From: Pseudonocardia sp. EC080619-01
GTDB taxonomy: Bacteria > Actinomycetota > Actinomycetes > Mycobacteriales > Pseudonocardiaceae
Assembly: GCF_001420995.1 (NCBI RefSeq)
Contig: NZ_CP012184.1
Span: 2,154,501 to 2,218,500, forward strand
Direction of reading: 5' to 3'
Length of the DNA: 64,000 nt
The translations under genes were made by a program, and so were the position numbers. Under the pieces are notes generated by a model, which did not search any database, had not been told where the DNA came from, and saw only the letters and a program-made list of their open reading frames with translations. Positions 25,017-33,341 of this stretch are shown here, one piece after another. The first letter of the stretch is position 1. Each line of letters opens with the position of its first letter.

Positions 25017-25119
25017 CGAACCCTCCCGCACTGCGGAGATCACCATCGGATGTGATCTGCACCATACGTTGCAGTGAGTAACGACACCAGGCCACGTGAC
25101 GACACTGCATCCAGCCAAA

Positions 25120-25131
25120 ATTGTTAACAAT
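25120..25131. promoter_or_regulatory. GntR/FCD operator, ATTGTTAACAAT
   Basis: A perfect 12-base palindrome in the 210-base divergent region between the MHS transporter and ligI, in a locally A/T-rich stretch. Sister sites lie at the GntR start (29431-29440) and upstream of ligJ (31204-31215). Shared core is TTGTnnACAA. Confidence 0.85.
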
Positions 25132-25226
25132 CACGGCGAACATCTTGTGCTGGAAAGTGGTCGAGACGTAGCGTCCTGCGCGCCGGACGTCCGAGCGACG
25201 TCGGACTTCGCAGGAGGAGGCCAGAG

Positions 25227-26171
25227 TTGCCCACCGACAGCACGCCGCCCGGAACGGCGGACCCCGCCGTGACCCCCGGCTGGCTGGCACCGCACCCGGC
25301 GCCGGCGGCGCCGACGATCGACCTGCCCGCGGGCACGGTCGACGCCCACTGCCACGTCTTCGGCCCCGCCGCGACCTTCCCCTACGCGCCCGAGCGCAGG
25401 TACACCCCGTGCGACGCCGGCCGGGACCGCCTGGAGGCACTGCACACCCGTCTGGGGATCGCCCGCCGCGTCGTCGTACAGGCCACCTGCCACGGAGCCG
25501 ACAACAGCGCGATGGTCGACGCCGTGCGCTCCGCGGACGGGCGGGCCCGCGGGGTCGCCACCGTCCGCCCCGACGTCACCGACGCCGAGCTCCGGGATCT
25601 CCACGACGCCGGCGTCCGCGGCGTCCGGTTCAACTTCGTCCGGCGGCTGGTCGACGCGGCCCCCACCGACGAGCTGTCCCGGATCGCGGCGCGCATCGCC
25701 CCGCTGGGCTGGCACGTCGTCGTCTACTTCGAGGCGGCCGACCTCCCGGACCTGGAGGACTTCTTCGCGACCTTCCCCGTCCCGCTGGTCATCGACCACA
25801 TGGGACGCCCGGACGTCACCCGCGACCCGGACGGGCCGGAGTTCGCTCGCTTCCTGCGGTTCGCCGACCGGAACCGCTGCTGGGTGAAGGTCAGCTGCCC
25901 GGAGCGCCTGACCGTCACCGGCCCGCGGGCGCTCGACGGCGAGCGGCACGCCTACACCGACGTCGTCTCGTTCGCGCGCACGGTCGTCGAGGAGTTCGGC
26001 GACCGGGTGCTCTGGGGGACGGACTGGCCGCACCCGAACCTCACCGACCACATGCCCGACGACGGGCTCCTCGTCGACCACGTCGCGCACGTCGCCGGCT
26101 CCGCGGACCTGCGCCGCCGGCTCCTCGTCGACAACCCCATGGCCCTCTACTGGCCGGAGGAGTGCGCATGA
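25227..26171 (+). CDS. ligI: 2-pyrone-4,6-dicarboxylate hydrolase (LigI-like)
   Basis: 314 residues, amidohydrolase superfamily. Landmarks match LigI closely: VDAHCHVFGPAATFPYAPERRYTPCDAG, VVVQATCHGADN, IDHMGRPD and WGTDWPHPN (catalytic-type Asp). LigI opens 2-pyrone-4,6-dicarboxylate (PDC) to 4-oxalomesaconate without a metal, in protocatechuate 4,5-cleavage. The start is TTG with AGGAGG about six bases upstream. Its stop overlaps the next start as ATGA. First gene of a four-gene operon with transporter, aldolase and tautomerase. Confidence 0.93.
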   Translation: MPTDSTPPGTADPAVTPGWLAPHPAPAAPTIDLPAGTVDAHCHVFGPAATFPYAPERRYTPCDAGRDRLEALHTRLGIARRVVVQATCHGADNSAMVDAVRSADGRARGVATVRPDVTDAELRDLHDAGVRGVRFNFVRRLVDAAPTDELSRIAARIAPLGWHVVVYFEAADLPDLEDFFATFPVPLVIDHMGRPDVTRDPDGPEFARFLRFADRNRCWVKVSCPERLTVTGPRALDGERHAYTDVVSFARTVVEEFGDRVLWGTDWPHPNLTDHMPDDGLLVDHVAHVAGSADLRRRLLVDNPMALYWPEECA

Positions 26172-27541
26172 GCACCGGAACCACCCCGCACACCAACGCC
26201 ACGAACCGGCTGGACCGCCTGCCGATCGGCCGGTTCCACAAGGTCACCCTGGTCGCCGTCGCGTTCGCGTACTTCTTCGAGTTCGCCGACATCAACACCT
26301 TCGCCACGACCGCGCCCCAGCTGGTCCGGCTGTGGGGGGTGACGGTCGACCAGGTCGCCTACGTGACCTCCCTGTCGTTCGTCGGGATGTTCGTCGGGTC
26401 GATCGTGGCCGGGAGACTGGCGGACCGCTGGGGGCGCCGCGCGACCCTCATCGGCACCACGATCTGGTTCTCGATCTTCTCGATGGCCTCCGCCTTCACC
26501 TGGGACATCGTGTCCATGGGCGTCTGCCGGGTGCTGACCTCCGCGGGCCTGGCCGCGATGACCGTCGTCGCGGTCATCTACGTCAACGAGCTCTACCCGG
26601 CCGCCGTCCGGGGCCGCTACCAGGCCTACGCCATCGTGATCGGCATCTGTGGCACGCCGGTCACCAACCTGATCGCGAGCGCCGTCGTGCCGCTGTCGGA
26701 CTGGTCCTGGCGGCTCGTCTACGTGTGGGGCGCGCTGGGCATCGCCTTCCTGTTCTTCTCCCGCCGGATCGTGGAGTCCCCGCGCTGGTACGAGAGCCGG
26801 GGCCGGTACGACGAGGCGGAGGCCGCGCTGGGCCGGATCGAGCGGGAGATCGAGCGCGAGCACGGTCCGCTCACGACACCCGCGGAGGCCGCCCCGGACG
26901 CGACCGTGCCGGCGCGGAAGGCGCCGCTGCGGGTGCTGCTGCAGCGCCGCTACCTGATGCCGACGGTCGTGCTCACCGTGCTCTGGGTGACCCAGACGAT
27001 CGGCTTCTTCGGGTACTCGAGCTGGGCACCGACGCTGCTCGCCTCGGAGGGCTTCAGCGTCGAGAAGTCGATCTTCTACGTCGCGCTCACCACCGTGGGC
27101 GCCCCGCTCGGGTCGCTGCTCGCCGCCCTGGTCACCGACCGGTTCGAGCGCAAGTGGCTGCTCGTCGTGTTCGGACTCGCGATCGCGGTGAGCGGGCTGC
27201 TCTACGGGCTGACCTTCGATCCGCTGTTCATCGTCGCCTTCGGGTTCCTGGTCAACATGCTCGAGCGCGGCTACACGGCGCTCGCCTACGCCTACTCCCC
27301 CGAGCTGTTCGACATCCGGGGCCGGTCGCTCGGCACCGGTGTGGCGTACGGCGTCGGGCGCCTGTCGAACGCCGTCGGCCCGCTGGTGATCGCCGCGCTC
27401 TACACCGGGTCCGGCTACCAGAGCGTCTTCTTCTTCATCGCGGGGTCGTGGACCGTCGGGGCGCTCGTCCTCGCCGTGTTCGGCCCGCGCACCCGGCCGT
27501 CCGCCCGGCGCCGCACCGCCGCGACGACCGGCGGGGCATGA
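26168..27541 (+). CDS. MFS transporter, aromatic-acid/organic-acid type
   Basis: 457 residues, 12 predicted helices with a charged central loop (about 205-255). Motifs include IVAGRLADRWGRRATLIG after helix 2, VIYVNELYPAAVRGRYQAY and AYSPELFDIRGRSLGTGV, as in sugar-porter/AAHS-like importers. The start overlaps the ligI stop. This is a second importer besides the divergent MHS protein; two different carriers for one regulon suggest two substrates or two protonation states. The substrate is inferred from context only. Confidence 0.9.
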   Translation: MSTGTTPHTNATNRLDRLPIGRFHKVTLVAVAFAYFFEFADINTFATTAPQLVRLWGVTVDQVAYVTSLSFVGMFVGSIVAGRLADRWGRRATLIGTTIWFSIFSMASAFTWDIVSMGVCRVLTSAGLAAMTVVAVIYVNELYPAAVRGRYQAYAIVIGICGTPVTNLIASAVVPLSDWSWRLVYVWGALGIAFLFFSRRIVESPRWYESRGRYDEAEAALGRIEREIEREHGPLTTPAEAAPDATVPARKAPLRVLLQRRYLMPTVVLTVLWVTQTIGFFGYSSWAPTLLASEGFSVEKSIFYVALTTVGAPLGSLLAALVTDRFERKWLLVVFGLAIAVSGLLYGLTFDPLFIVAFGFLVNMLERGYTALAYAYSPELFDIRGRSLGTGVAYGVGRLSNAVGPLVIAALYTGSGYQSVFFFIAGSWTVGALVLAVFGPRTRPSARRRTAATTGGA

Positions 27542-27594
27542 CCCCCGACCGCACCGGCGGTCACCGACTCCAGCAGACACCGGAAGGAACCGAC

Positions 27595-28311
27595 GTGAGC
27601 ACGACTCCACGCACCGGGGTGGTCGTCACCGGCCCGCCGCGGGCCGACGCCGCCGAGGTCGCGGTACTGGCCGGCTACGGCGTCGCGACCGTCCACGAGG
27701 CGCTGGGCCGCACCGGCTACCTGGGCCCGGACCTGCGGGCCAGGCAGGACGGCGTCCGCACCGGCGGGACCGCCGTGACCGTGCTGTGCCGGCCCGGGGA
27801 CAACCTGATGATCCACGCGGCGGTCGAGCAGTGCCGCACCGGCGACGTCCTCGTGGTCACGACCACCTCGCCGTGCGTCGACGGGTTGTTCGGCGAGCTG
27901 TTCGCGACCGCGCTGGCCCACCGCGGCGTCCGCGGGCTGGTCACGACGACCGGTGTGCGGGACGTGGCGGAGCTGCGCGCGATGGGCTTCCCGGTGTGGT
28001 CCGCGGCGGTCAGCGCGCAGGGCTCGGTGAAGGCGAGCCCGGGGGCGGTGAACGTGCCGGTCGTCCTCGGCGGCGAGGTGGTCCGCCCCGGCGACGCCGT
28101 CCTCGCCGACGACGACGGCGCCGTCGTCGTCGCCCGCGAGCGGGTCGGCGAGACCGTCACGGCCGGACGGGCCCGGCTCGACAAGGAGGAGGCGGCGCGC
28201 CGGGCCTTCGCCGGGGGCGAGCTGAGCCTGGACCGGTACGGCCTGCGCGACGAGCTGGCCCGGCTCGGCGTCCGCTACGTCGACGGCTCCACGCCGGGGG
28301 AGCCGGCGTGA
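27595..28311 (+). CDS. ligK: 4-carboxy-4-hydroxy-2-oxoadipate aldolase / oxaloacetate decarboxylase (LigK/GalC type)
   Basis: 238 residues, RraA-fold aldolase. Family signatures: RPGDNLMIHAAVEQCRTGDVLVV and RGLVTTTGVRDVAELRAMGFPVWS, where Arg122-Asp123 are the pyruvate/metal-site pair. Class II HMG/CHA aldolases split 4-carboxy-4-hydroxy-2-oxoadipate to pyruvate and oxaloacetate. GTG start with GGAAGGAA upstream. The stop overlaps the next start (GTGA). It is the last step of the pathway begun by LigI. Confidence 0.93.
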   Translation: MSTTPRTGVVVTGPPRADAAEVAVLAGYGVATVHEALGRTGYLGPDLRARQDGVRTGGTAVTVLCRPGDNLMIHAAVEQCRTGDVLVVTTTSPCVDGLFGELFATALAHRGVRGLVTTTGVRDVAELRAMGFPVWSAAVSAQGSVKASPGAVNVPVVLGGEVVRPGDAVLADDDGAVVVARERVGETVTAGRARLDKEEAARRAFAGGELSLDRYGLRDELARLGVRYVDGSTPGEPA

Positions 28312-29369
28312 TCGACGGCGTGCCTGCCGCCCTGATGCGGGGCGGCACCTCGAAGGGGCTGTTCCTCCTCGCCTCGGACCTGCCCGCCGATCGGGCCGCC
28401 CGGGACGAGCTGCTCCTGCGCCTGATGGGCAGCCCGGACCCCGCCCAGATCGACGGCGTCGGCGGCGCGACCCCCGTGACCAGCAAGGTCGCCGTGGTCG
28501 GTCCGTCCGACGATCCCGGCCATGACGTCGACTACTTGTTCCTGCAGGTCGGCGTGGACGCCGCGACCGTGTCCGACCGGCAGAACTGCGGGAACCTGCT
28601 CGCGGCCGTCGGGCAGTTCGCGATCGGGCGCGGGCTCGTCCCGGCGGGCCCGGAGCGCACGGAGGTCCGGATCCGGATGGTCAACTCCGGCTCGACGGCG
28701 GTGTCCCGGTTCGCGACGCCGGGTGGCCGGGTCGAGTGGTCCGGCGGGACCGCGATCGCCGGGGTGCCCGGGACCGCCGCGCCCGTCCTGCTGGACTTCC
28801 TCGACACCGAGGGCTCGACGACCGGCGCACTGCTGCCCACCGGCCGGGTCGTGGACCGGATCGACGGCGTCGACGTGACCTGTGTGGACAACGGGATGCC
28901 GGTCGTCGTCGCGCGGGCGGACGCGTTCGGCCTGAGCGGCTACGAGACGCCGTCCGAACTGGCCGCCGATCCGGGGCTCGCGTCCCGGGTGGACGCGGTG
29001 CGGACCCGGGCCGGCGAGCTGATGGGGCTGGGCGACGTCCGTGCGGCGCCGGTGCCCAAGACGACCCTGGTGGCGCCGGCCCGGCACGGCGGCGCGATCA
29101 GCACCCGCACGTTCATCCCGGTCCGCCCGCACCCGGCGATCGGCGTGCTGGGCGCCGTGAGCGTCGTGACCGCGGCGCTGATCGACGGCGGTGTCGGGCA
29201 CGACCTGCTCGCCCGCGGCGACGGCGGCCCGCTCGCCGTCGAGCACCCGACCGGCTCGCTGGAGATCGACGTCGCGATGGCCGCGGGCGACCCGCCCCGG
29301 GTGACCCGCTCGACGGTGGTCCGCACGGCACGCGCGCTGTTCGACGGCGTCGCGATACCCCGGGCGTGA
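28308..29369 (+). CDS. galD: 4-oxalomesaconate tautomerase (GalD), PrpF family
   Basis: 353 residues. The PrpF/GalD start PAALMRGGTSKGLFLLASDLP is clear. It is followed by IDGVGGATPVTSKVAVV, CGNLLAAVGQFAI (Cys in the catalytic position of the diaminopimelate-epimerase fold) and RTFIPVRPHPAIGVLGAVSV. GalD equilibrates keto and enol tautomers of 4-oxalomesaconate before hydration. GTG start overlaps the aldolase stop. A hairpin follows the stop, ending the operon. PrpF (aconitate isomerase) is the alternative, but neighbours favour GalD. Confidence 0.92.
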   Translation: MIDGVPAALMRGGTSKGLFLLASDLPADRAARDELLLRLMGSPDPAQIDGVGGATPVTSKVAVVGPSDDPGHDVDYLFLQVGVDAATVSDRQNCGNLLAAVGQFAIGRGLVPAGPERTEVRIRMVNSGSTAVSRFATPGGRVEWSGGTAIAGVPGTAAPVLLDFLDTEGSTTGALLPTGRVVDRIDGVDVTCVDNGMPVVVARADAFGLSGYETPSELAADPGLASRVDAVRTRAGELMGLGDVRAAPVPKTTLVAPARHGGAISTRTFIPVRPHPAIGVLGAVSVVTAALIDGGVGHDLLARGDGGPLAVEHPTGSLEIDVAMAAGDPPRVTRSTVVRTARALFDGVAIPRA

Positions 29370-29383
29370 CCGGCTCCGCGGGC

Positions 29384-29400
29384 CCCACGACTATCGTGGG
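29384..29400 (+). terminator. Hairpin after the lig operon
   Basis: CCCACGA-CTA-TCGTGGG forms a perfect 7-bp stem with a three-base loop 14 bases after the galD stop, flanked by further partial G/C pairing. It separates the catabolic operon from the regulator gene. Confidence 0.65.
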
Positions 29401-29430
29401 CCCCGGGTGTTGCCGATCCTGGCGTGGAGG

Positions 29431-29440
29431 TTGTCGACAA
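29431..29440. promoter_or_regulatory. GntR/FCD autoregulatory site, TTGTCGACAA
   Basis: A perfect 10-base palindrome whose last base is the A of the regulator's ATG, placed between TGGAGG and the start. Binding here would block transcription start or elongation of the regulator gene itself. Same core as the sites at 25120 and 31204. Confidence 0.75.
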
Positions 29441-30120
29441 TGAGCTCAGCGGAGCGCCGGGACGCCACGGCCCCGGCCGGGACGGTCGCCGACGCGCTCC
29501 GTGACGCGATCGCCGGCGGCGACTTCGCCCCCAACCAGCGGCTGGTCGAGGCCGACCTGTCCGAGCAGTTCGGGGCGAGCCGGGCGGCGGTGCGGGCCGC
29601 GCTGCTGGAGCTCACCAGCGAGGGCCTGGTCGAGCGGGTGCAGAACCGCGGGGCACGGGTCCGTGCGGTCTCGCTGGACGAGGCGGTCGAGATCACCGAG
29701 GTCCGGATGGTGCTGGAGGGGCTGCTCGCCGCCAAGGCCGCGACCCGCCTGTCCGACGACGACCGGTCCCGGCTGCGGGGCATCGGCTCCGCGATGCAGG
29801 AGGCCGTCTCCTCCGGGGACCTGCTCGGCTACTCCGCGCTCAACAGCGAGCTGCACGGCGTCGTCCGCGAGGCGGCTGAGCAGCACACCGCGGGGACGAT
29901 CCTGGAGCGGCTGCGCGGGCAGAACGTCCGTCACCAGTTCCGGCTCGCCATGCAGCCCGGGCGCCCGTCGGTGTCCCTCCCCCAGCACCTCGCGATCATC
30001 GAGGCGCTGTGTGCGGGCGACCCCGAGGCGGCCGAGCGGGCGATGCGGGTGCACCTGCAGAGCGTCGTCGAGGCGTTGCCCCAGGTCGAGCCCGCTCCGC
30101 GGGCCGGGCGCCGCGGCTGA
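29440..30120 (+). CDS. GntR family regulator, FCD (FadR-like) subgroup
   Basis: 226 residues. The winged HTH (about 10-75) reads LRDAIAGGDFAPNQRLVEADLSEQFGASRAAVRAALLELTSEGLVE, followed by the FCD helical domain (about 85-215) with the metal-ligand-type pattern LNSELHGVVREAAEQH and AIIEALCAGDPEAAERAMRVHLQ. I chose the ATG after TGGAGG over an upstream GTG. A palindrome overlaps the start. By position and shared sites it should control both importers, ligI-galD and ligJ, probably as a repressor relieved by a pathway acid. Confidence 0.93.
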   Translation: MSSAERRDATAPAGTVADALRDAIAGGDFAPNQRLVEADLSEQFGASRAAVRAALLELTSEGLVERVQNRGARVRAVSLDEAVEITEVRMVLEGLLAAKAATRLSDDDRSRLRGIGSAMQEAVSSGDLLGYSALNSELHGVVREAAEQHTAGTILERLRGQNVRHQFRLAMQPGRPSVSLPQHLAIIEALCAGDPEAAERAMRVHLQSVVEALPQVEPAPRAGRRG

Positions 30121-30135
30121 CGCCCGGCCGGCGGC

Positions 30136-31146
30136 TCACCCGGCGAGCGCGGCCGCCAGCCGCGGGTAGACGCGCAGCGCGTTGCCGGACAGGACGGCCG
30201 TCCGTTGCTCGTCGGTCAGCGCGGCCGCGTCGACGTAGCGCCGGGTGTCGTCGAAATGGTGCCCGGTGCGCGGGTCGATCCCGCGGACGGCGCCCACCAT
30301 CTCCGACCCGAACAGCACGTTGCGGGTGTCGACGACGTCGAGCAGGAGGTCGATCCCCGGCTGGTGGTAGACACAGGTGTCGAAGAAGACGTTGCCCATG
30401 AGGTGCTCCTCCAGCGGCGGCCTGCCGAGCATGTCGGCGAGCCCGCGGTACCGGCCCCAGTGGTATGGCACCGCTCCGCCGCCGTGCGGGATGACCAGGC
30501 GCAGCTGCGGGAATCGGGCGAACAGGTCGCCCTGCAGAAGCTGCATGAACGCCGTCGTGTCGGCGTTCAGGTAGTGCGCCCCGGTCGCGTGGAAGACCGG
30601 CGTGCAGCTCGCCGACACGTGCACCATCGCGGGCACGTCGAGCTCGCACATCGTCTCGTAGAGCCCGAACCAGTACGGGTCGGTCAGCGGCGGCGCGGTC
30701 CAGCGGCCGCCGCTCGGGTCCGGGTTGAGGTTGAGCCCGACGAACCCGAGCTCCTCGACGCAGCGGCGCAGCTCGGTGACGGCGGCGTCGAGCGGCTCCC
30801 CCGCCGTCTGCGGCAGCTGGCACACCCCGGCGAACCGGTCCGGGTACAGGGCGACGACCCGGGCGATCAGGTCGTTGCAGGCCCGTGCCCAGGCGGTCCC
30901 GACCGCGAGGTCACCCTCGTGGTGCGCCATGGCCGACGCCCGAGGGGAGAAGATCGTGAGGTCGGCGCCGCGCTCGTCCATCAGCCGGAGCTGGTTCTCC
31001 TCGATGCCGTCCCGGATCTCGTCGTCGCCGATCCGCGGGTACGGGGCCGCCGGACGGCCGTCGAGGAACGCCCGGAGCTGGTCCTCCCGCCAGGACGTGT
31101 GCGCTCCCGGCGCGGTCGTGAAGTGGCCGTGACAGTCGATGATCAT
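30136..31146 (-). CDS. ligJ: 4-oxalomesaconate hydratase (LigJ-like), amidohydrolase_2
   Basis: 336 residues (LigJ is about 341). The start IIDCHGHFTTAPGAHTSWRE is very LigJ-like. Metal-site motifs HGH, then MVHVSASC, RLVIPHGGGAVPYHWGR and LFGSEMVGAVRGID follow. LigJ adds water to 4-oxalomesaconate to give 4-carboxy-4-hydroxy-2-oxoadipate, the aldolase substrate. It lies opposite the operon, convergent with the GntR gene, and has its own upstream palindrome. So the pathway is complete but split into two transcripts. Confidence 0.93.
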   Translation of the reverse strand: MIIDCHGHFTTAPGAHTSWREDQLRAFLDGRPAAPYPRIGDDEIRDGIEENQLRLMDERGADLTIFSPRASAMAHHEGDLAVGTAWARACNDLIARVVALYPDRFAGVCQLPQTAGEPLDAAVTELRRCVEELGFVGLNLNPDPSGGRWTAPPLTDPYWFGLYETMCELDVPAMVHVSASCTPVFHATGAHYLNADTTAFMQLLQGDLFARFPQLRLVIPHGGGAVPYHWGRYRGLADMLGRPPLEEHLMGNVFFDTCVYHQPGIDLLLDVVDTRNVLFGSEMVGAVRGIDPRTGHHFDDTRRYVDAAALTDEQRTAVLSGNALRVYPRLAAALAG

Positions 31147-31203
31147 GCAGTCCTCCGGGTCCGGAGCTGCGCTCCGACGGCAGTGCACGTCAATGCTAAC
31201 GAA

Positions 31204-31215
31204 ATTGTCAACAAT
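31204..31215. promoter_or_regulatory. GntR/FCD operator upstream of ligJ, ATTGTCAACAAT
   Basis: A 12-base dyad with only the centre imperfect, 57 bases upstream of the ligJ ATG in an A/T-rich pocket. It matches the ATTGTTAACAAT site before ligI at 11 of 12 positions. Confidence 0.8.
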
Positions 31216-31238
31216 AATGAAGACAGAAATGCTCTGCC

Positions 31239-32156
31239 TCAGGTCCGGGGCGACCCGGCCGCGGGCAGCCGCTCCGCGAGCCCCGCGACGAGATGGTCGA
31301 GCGCCGCGACCACCCGCCGGGGCGGCGACGCATCGTGCACCGCGACGAGGTCGGCAGGCGGCGTCGGGATCCCGGGCAGCACCTGCACCAGCTCCCCCGC
31401 CTCCAGCAGCGGCGCCACCTGCCACAGCGACCGCATCACCAGCCCCCGCCCGGCCAGGCACCACGCCGTCGCGACCTCGCCGTCGTTGCAGGTCGTCGAC
31501 CCCGTCACCCGGACGCCCGCGACGTCGGGCCCGGTCCCGAAGCGCCAGTGGGCGTAGGCGGTGTCGTTCTCGCGGATCACGATGCAGTCGTGCTCGGCGA
31601 GCTCGCCGAGCGTGCGCGGCTCGCCGCGCCGGGCCACGTAGGACGGGGCGGCGCAGACGACCCGCCGGTTGCGCAGCAGCGGCCGCGCGTGCATCCGCGA
31701 GTCCGGCAGCGGCCCGGCGCGCACGGCGAAGTCGTACCCGGTGCCGCCCACGTGCACCGGCAGGTGCGAGAGCTCCAGGTCGATCCGCAGGTCCGGGTGG
31801 GCCGCCCCGAACGACCCCAGCAGCGGCGCGAGGTGCGACCGCCCGAACCCCATCGTCGCGTGCACCGCGATCCGACCGTGCAGCCGCGCGGACCGGCGGC
31901 CGATGTCGTCCTCCAGGTCGTCGATCCGCCCGAGGACGTCGACCGCACCCTCGGCGTAGCGGCGCCCCTCGTCGGTCAGCGTCAGCCGCCGGGTACTGCG
32001 GTTGACCAGCCGCGCTCCCAGCCGTCGTTCCAGCCGCGCGAGCCGCTTGCTCACCGCCGACACCGACACGCCCCAGACCCGTGCGGCCTCGGTGAGCGTG
32101 CCCGCCGCGGCGATGCCGGTGAAGAAGCGGAGGTCGTCGAGCTCGGGGAGGTCCAC
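31239..32156 (-). CDS. LysR family regulator, DmlR-like
   Basis: 305 residues. The N-terminal HTH reads LRFFTGIAAAGTLTEAARVWGVSVSAVSKRLARLERRLGARLVNRSTRRLTLTDEG; SVSAVSKRLARLE with RSTRRLTLT is typical of the DmlR/CrgA branch. The effector domain spans about 90-295. It is divergent from a tartrate/D-malate dehydrogenase gene with a T-N11-A dyad in between. In E. coli, DmlR activates dmlA in the presence of malate, and the same logic is likely here. Confidence 0.92.
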   Translation of the reverse strand: MDLPELDDLRFFTGIAAAGTLTEAARVWGVSVSAVSKRLARLERRLGARLVNRSTRRLTLTDEGRRYAEGAVDVLGRIDDLEDDIGRRSARLHGRIAVHATMGFGRSHLAPLLGSFGAAHPDLRIDLELSHLPVHVGGTGYDFAVRAGPLPDSRMHARPLLRNRRVVCAAPSYVARRGEPRTLGELAEHDCIVIRENDTAYAHWRFGTGPDVAGVRVTGSTTCNDGEVATAWCLAGRGLVMRSLWQVAPLLEAGELVQVLPGIPTPPADLVAVHDASPPRRVVAALDHLVAGLAERLPAAGSPRT

Positions 32157-32163
32157 GCGGTTC

Positions 32164-32180
32164 CTTTCGTCTCCCGAAAG
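32164..32180. promoter_or_regulatory. LysR-type binding site (CTTTCG-N5-CGAAAG)
   Basis: CTTTCG and CGAAAG form a perfect dyad separated by TCTCC, containing the LTTR T-N11-A pattern. It lies eight bases from the LysR start and about 85 bases before the divergent dehydrogenase ATG, the usual place for an autoregulating activator site. Confidence 0.7.
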
Positions 32181-32264
32181 ACTGTCACGGGCAGACGGGC
32201 CTTCAACCGGCGGAGTTCGCGGGAGAGGCTAGGAGGAACCAGCCCCGGCCGTAGGAGGAGTTCC

Positions 32265-33341
32265 ATGCCCGCCACGCACCGCATCGCCGTCATCCCCGGT
32301 GACGGGATCGGCAAGGAGGTCGTCCCGGAGGGCGTCCGCGTGCTCGAGGCCGCCGCGGAGCGCTTCGGGTTCGGGCTGGACCTGACCGCCTTCGACTTCG
32401 CGAGCGCCGACTACTGGCTCGAGCACGGCACGATGCTCCCCGCCGACTGGTTCGAGCAGCTGAGCGGCTTCGACGCACTGTTCTTCGGCGCCGTCGGCTG
32501 GCCCGAGGTGCTCCCGGACCACGAGTCGCTGTGGGGCAGCCTGCTGCAGTTCCGGCGCCGCTTCGACCAGTACGTCAACCTGCGTCCGGCCCGCCTGCTG
32601 CCCGGTGTCGCCGCGCCGCTGGCCGGACGCTCGCCCGGCGACATCGACATGCTGATCGTCCGCGAGAACACCGAGGGCGAGTACTCCAGCGTCGGCGGCC
32701 GGATGTTCGAGGGCACCGACCGGGAGACGGTGATCCAGGAGACCGTCATGACCCGCACCGGCGTCGACCGGGTGCTGCGCTACGCGTTCGAGCTCGCCCG
32801 CAGCCGCCCGGACCGGCACCTCACCTCGGCGACCAAGAGCAACGGCATCGCGATCACCATGCCGTACTGGGACGAGCGGGTCGCCGCGATGGCCGCGCAG
32901 TACCCGGACGTCGACGTGGACAAGTACCACATCGACATCCTCACGGCGCAGTTCGTGATGAACCCGGACCGGTTCGACGTCGTCGTCGCCAGCAACCTGT
33001 TCGGCGACATCCTCTCCGACCTCGGCCCGGCCTGCACCGGCACGATCGGCGTCGCCCCCAGCGCGAACATCAACCCGGACCGCACGTTCCCCAGCCTCTT
33101 CGAGCCGGTGCACGGCTCCGCACCGGACATCGCCGGCAAGGGGATCGCGAACCCGGTCGGCCAGATCTGGTGCGCCTCGATGATGCTGGAGCACCTCGGT
33201 GAGCAGGCCGCCGCGGACGCGGTCCTGGCCGCGATCGAGGACGTGATCGGCCGTGGCGGCGCGACGACGACGCCCGACCTCGGCGGCACCGCCACGACCG
33301 CCGAGCTGGGCGCGGCGATCACCGAGGCCGTCCGCGGATGA
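32265..33341 (+). CDS. Tartrate dehydrogenase / D-malate dehydrogenase (decarboxylating)
   Basis: 358 residues, isocitrate/isopropylmalate dehydrogenase fold. Seen: RIAVIPGDGIGKEVVPEG, LLIVRENTEGEYSSVGGR, TSATKSNGIAITMPYWDE, DILTAQFVMNPDRFDVVVASNLFGDILSDLGPACTG and FEPVHGSAPDIAGKGIANP. The Asp/Lys metal-substrate residues and the NAD-type loop are in place. Such enzymes oxidise tartrate or D-malate (and decarboxylate) with NAD and Mn. AGGAGGAG precedes the ATG. The stop overlaps the hydrolase start as ATGA. It links to C4 acids formed by the adjacent lig pathway. Confidence 0.92.
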   Translation: MPATHRIAVIPGDGIGKEVVPEGVRVLEAAAERFGFGLDLTAFDFASADYWLEHGTMLPADWFEQLSGFDALFFGAVGWPEVLPDHESLWGSLLQFRRRFDQYVNLRPARLLPGVAAPLAGRSPGDIDMLIVRENTEGEYSSVGGRMFEGTDRETVIQETVMTRTGVDRVLRYAFELARSRPDRHLTSATKSNGIAITMPYWDERVAAMAAQYPDVDVDKYHIDILTAQFVMNPDRFDVVVASNLFGDILSDLGPACTGTIGVAPSANINPDRTFPSLFEPVHGSAPDIAGKGIANPVGQIWCASMMLEHLGEQAAADAVLAAIEDVIGRGGATTTPDLGGTATTAELGAAITEAVRG

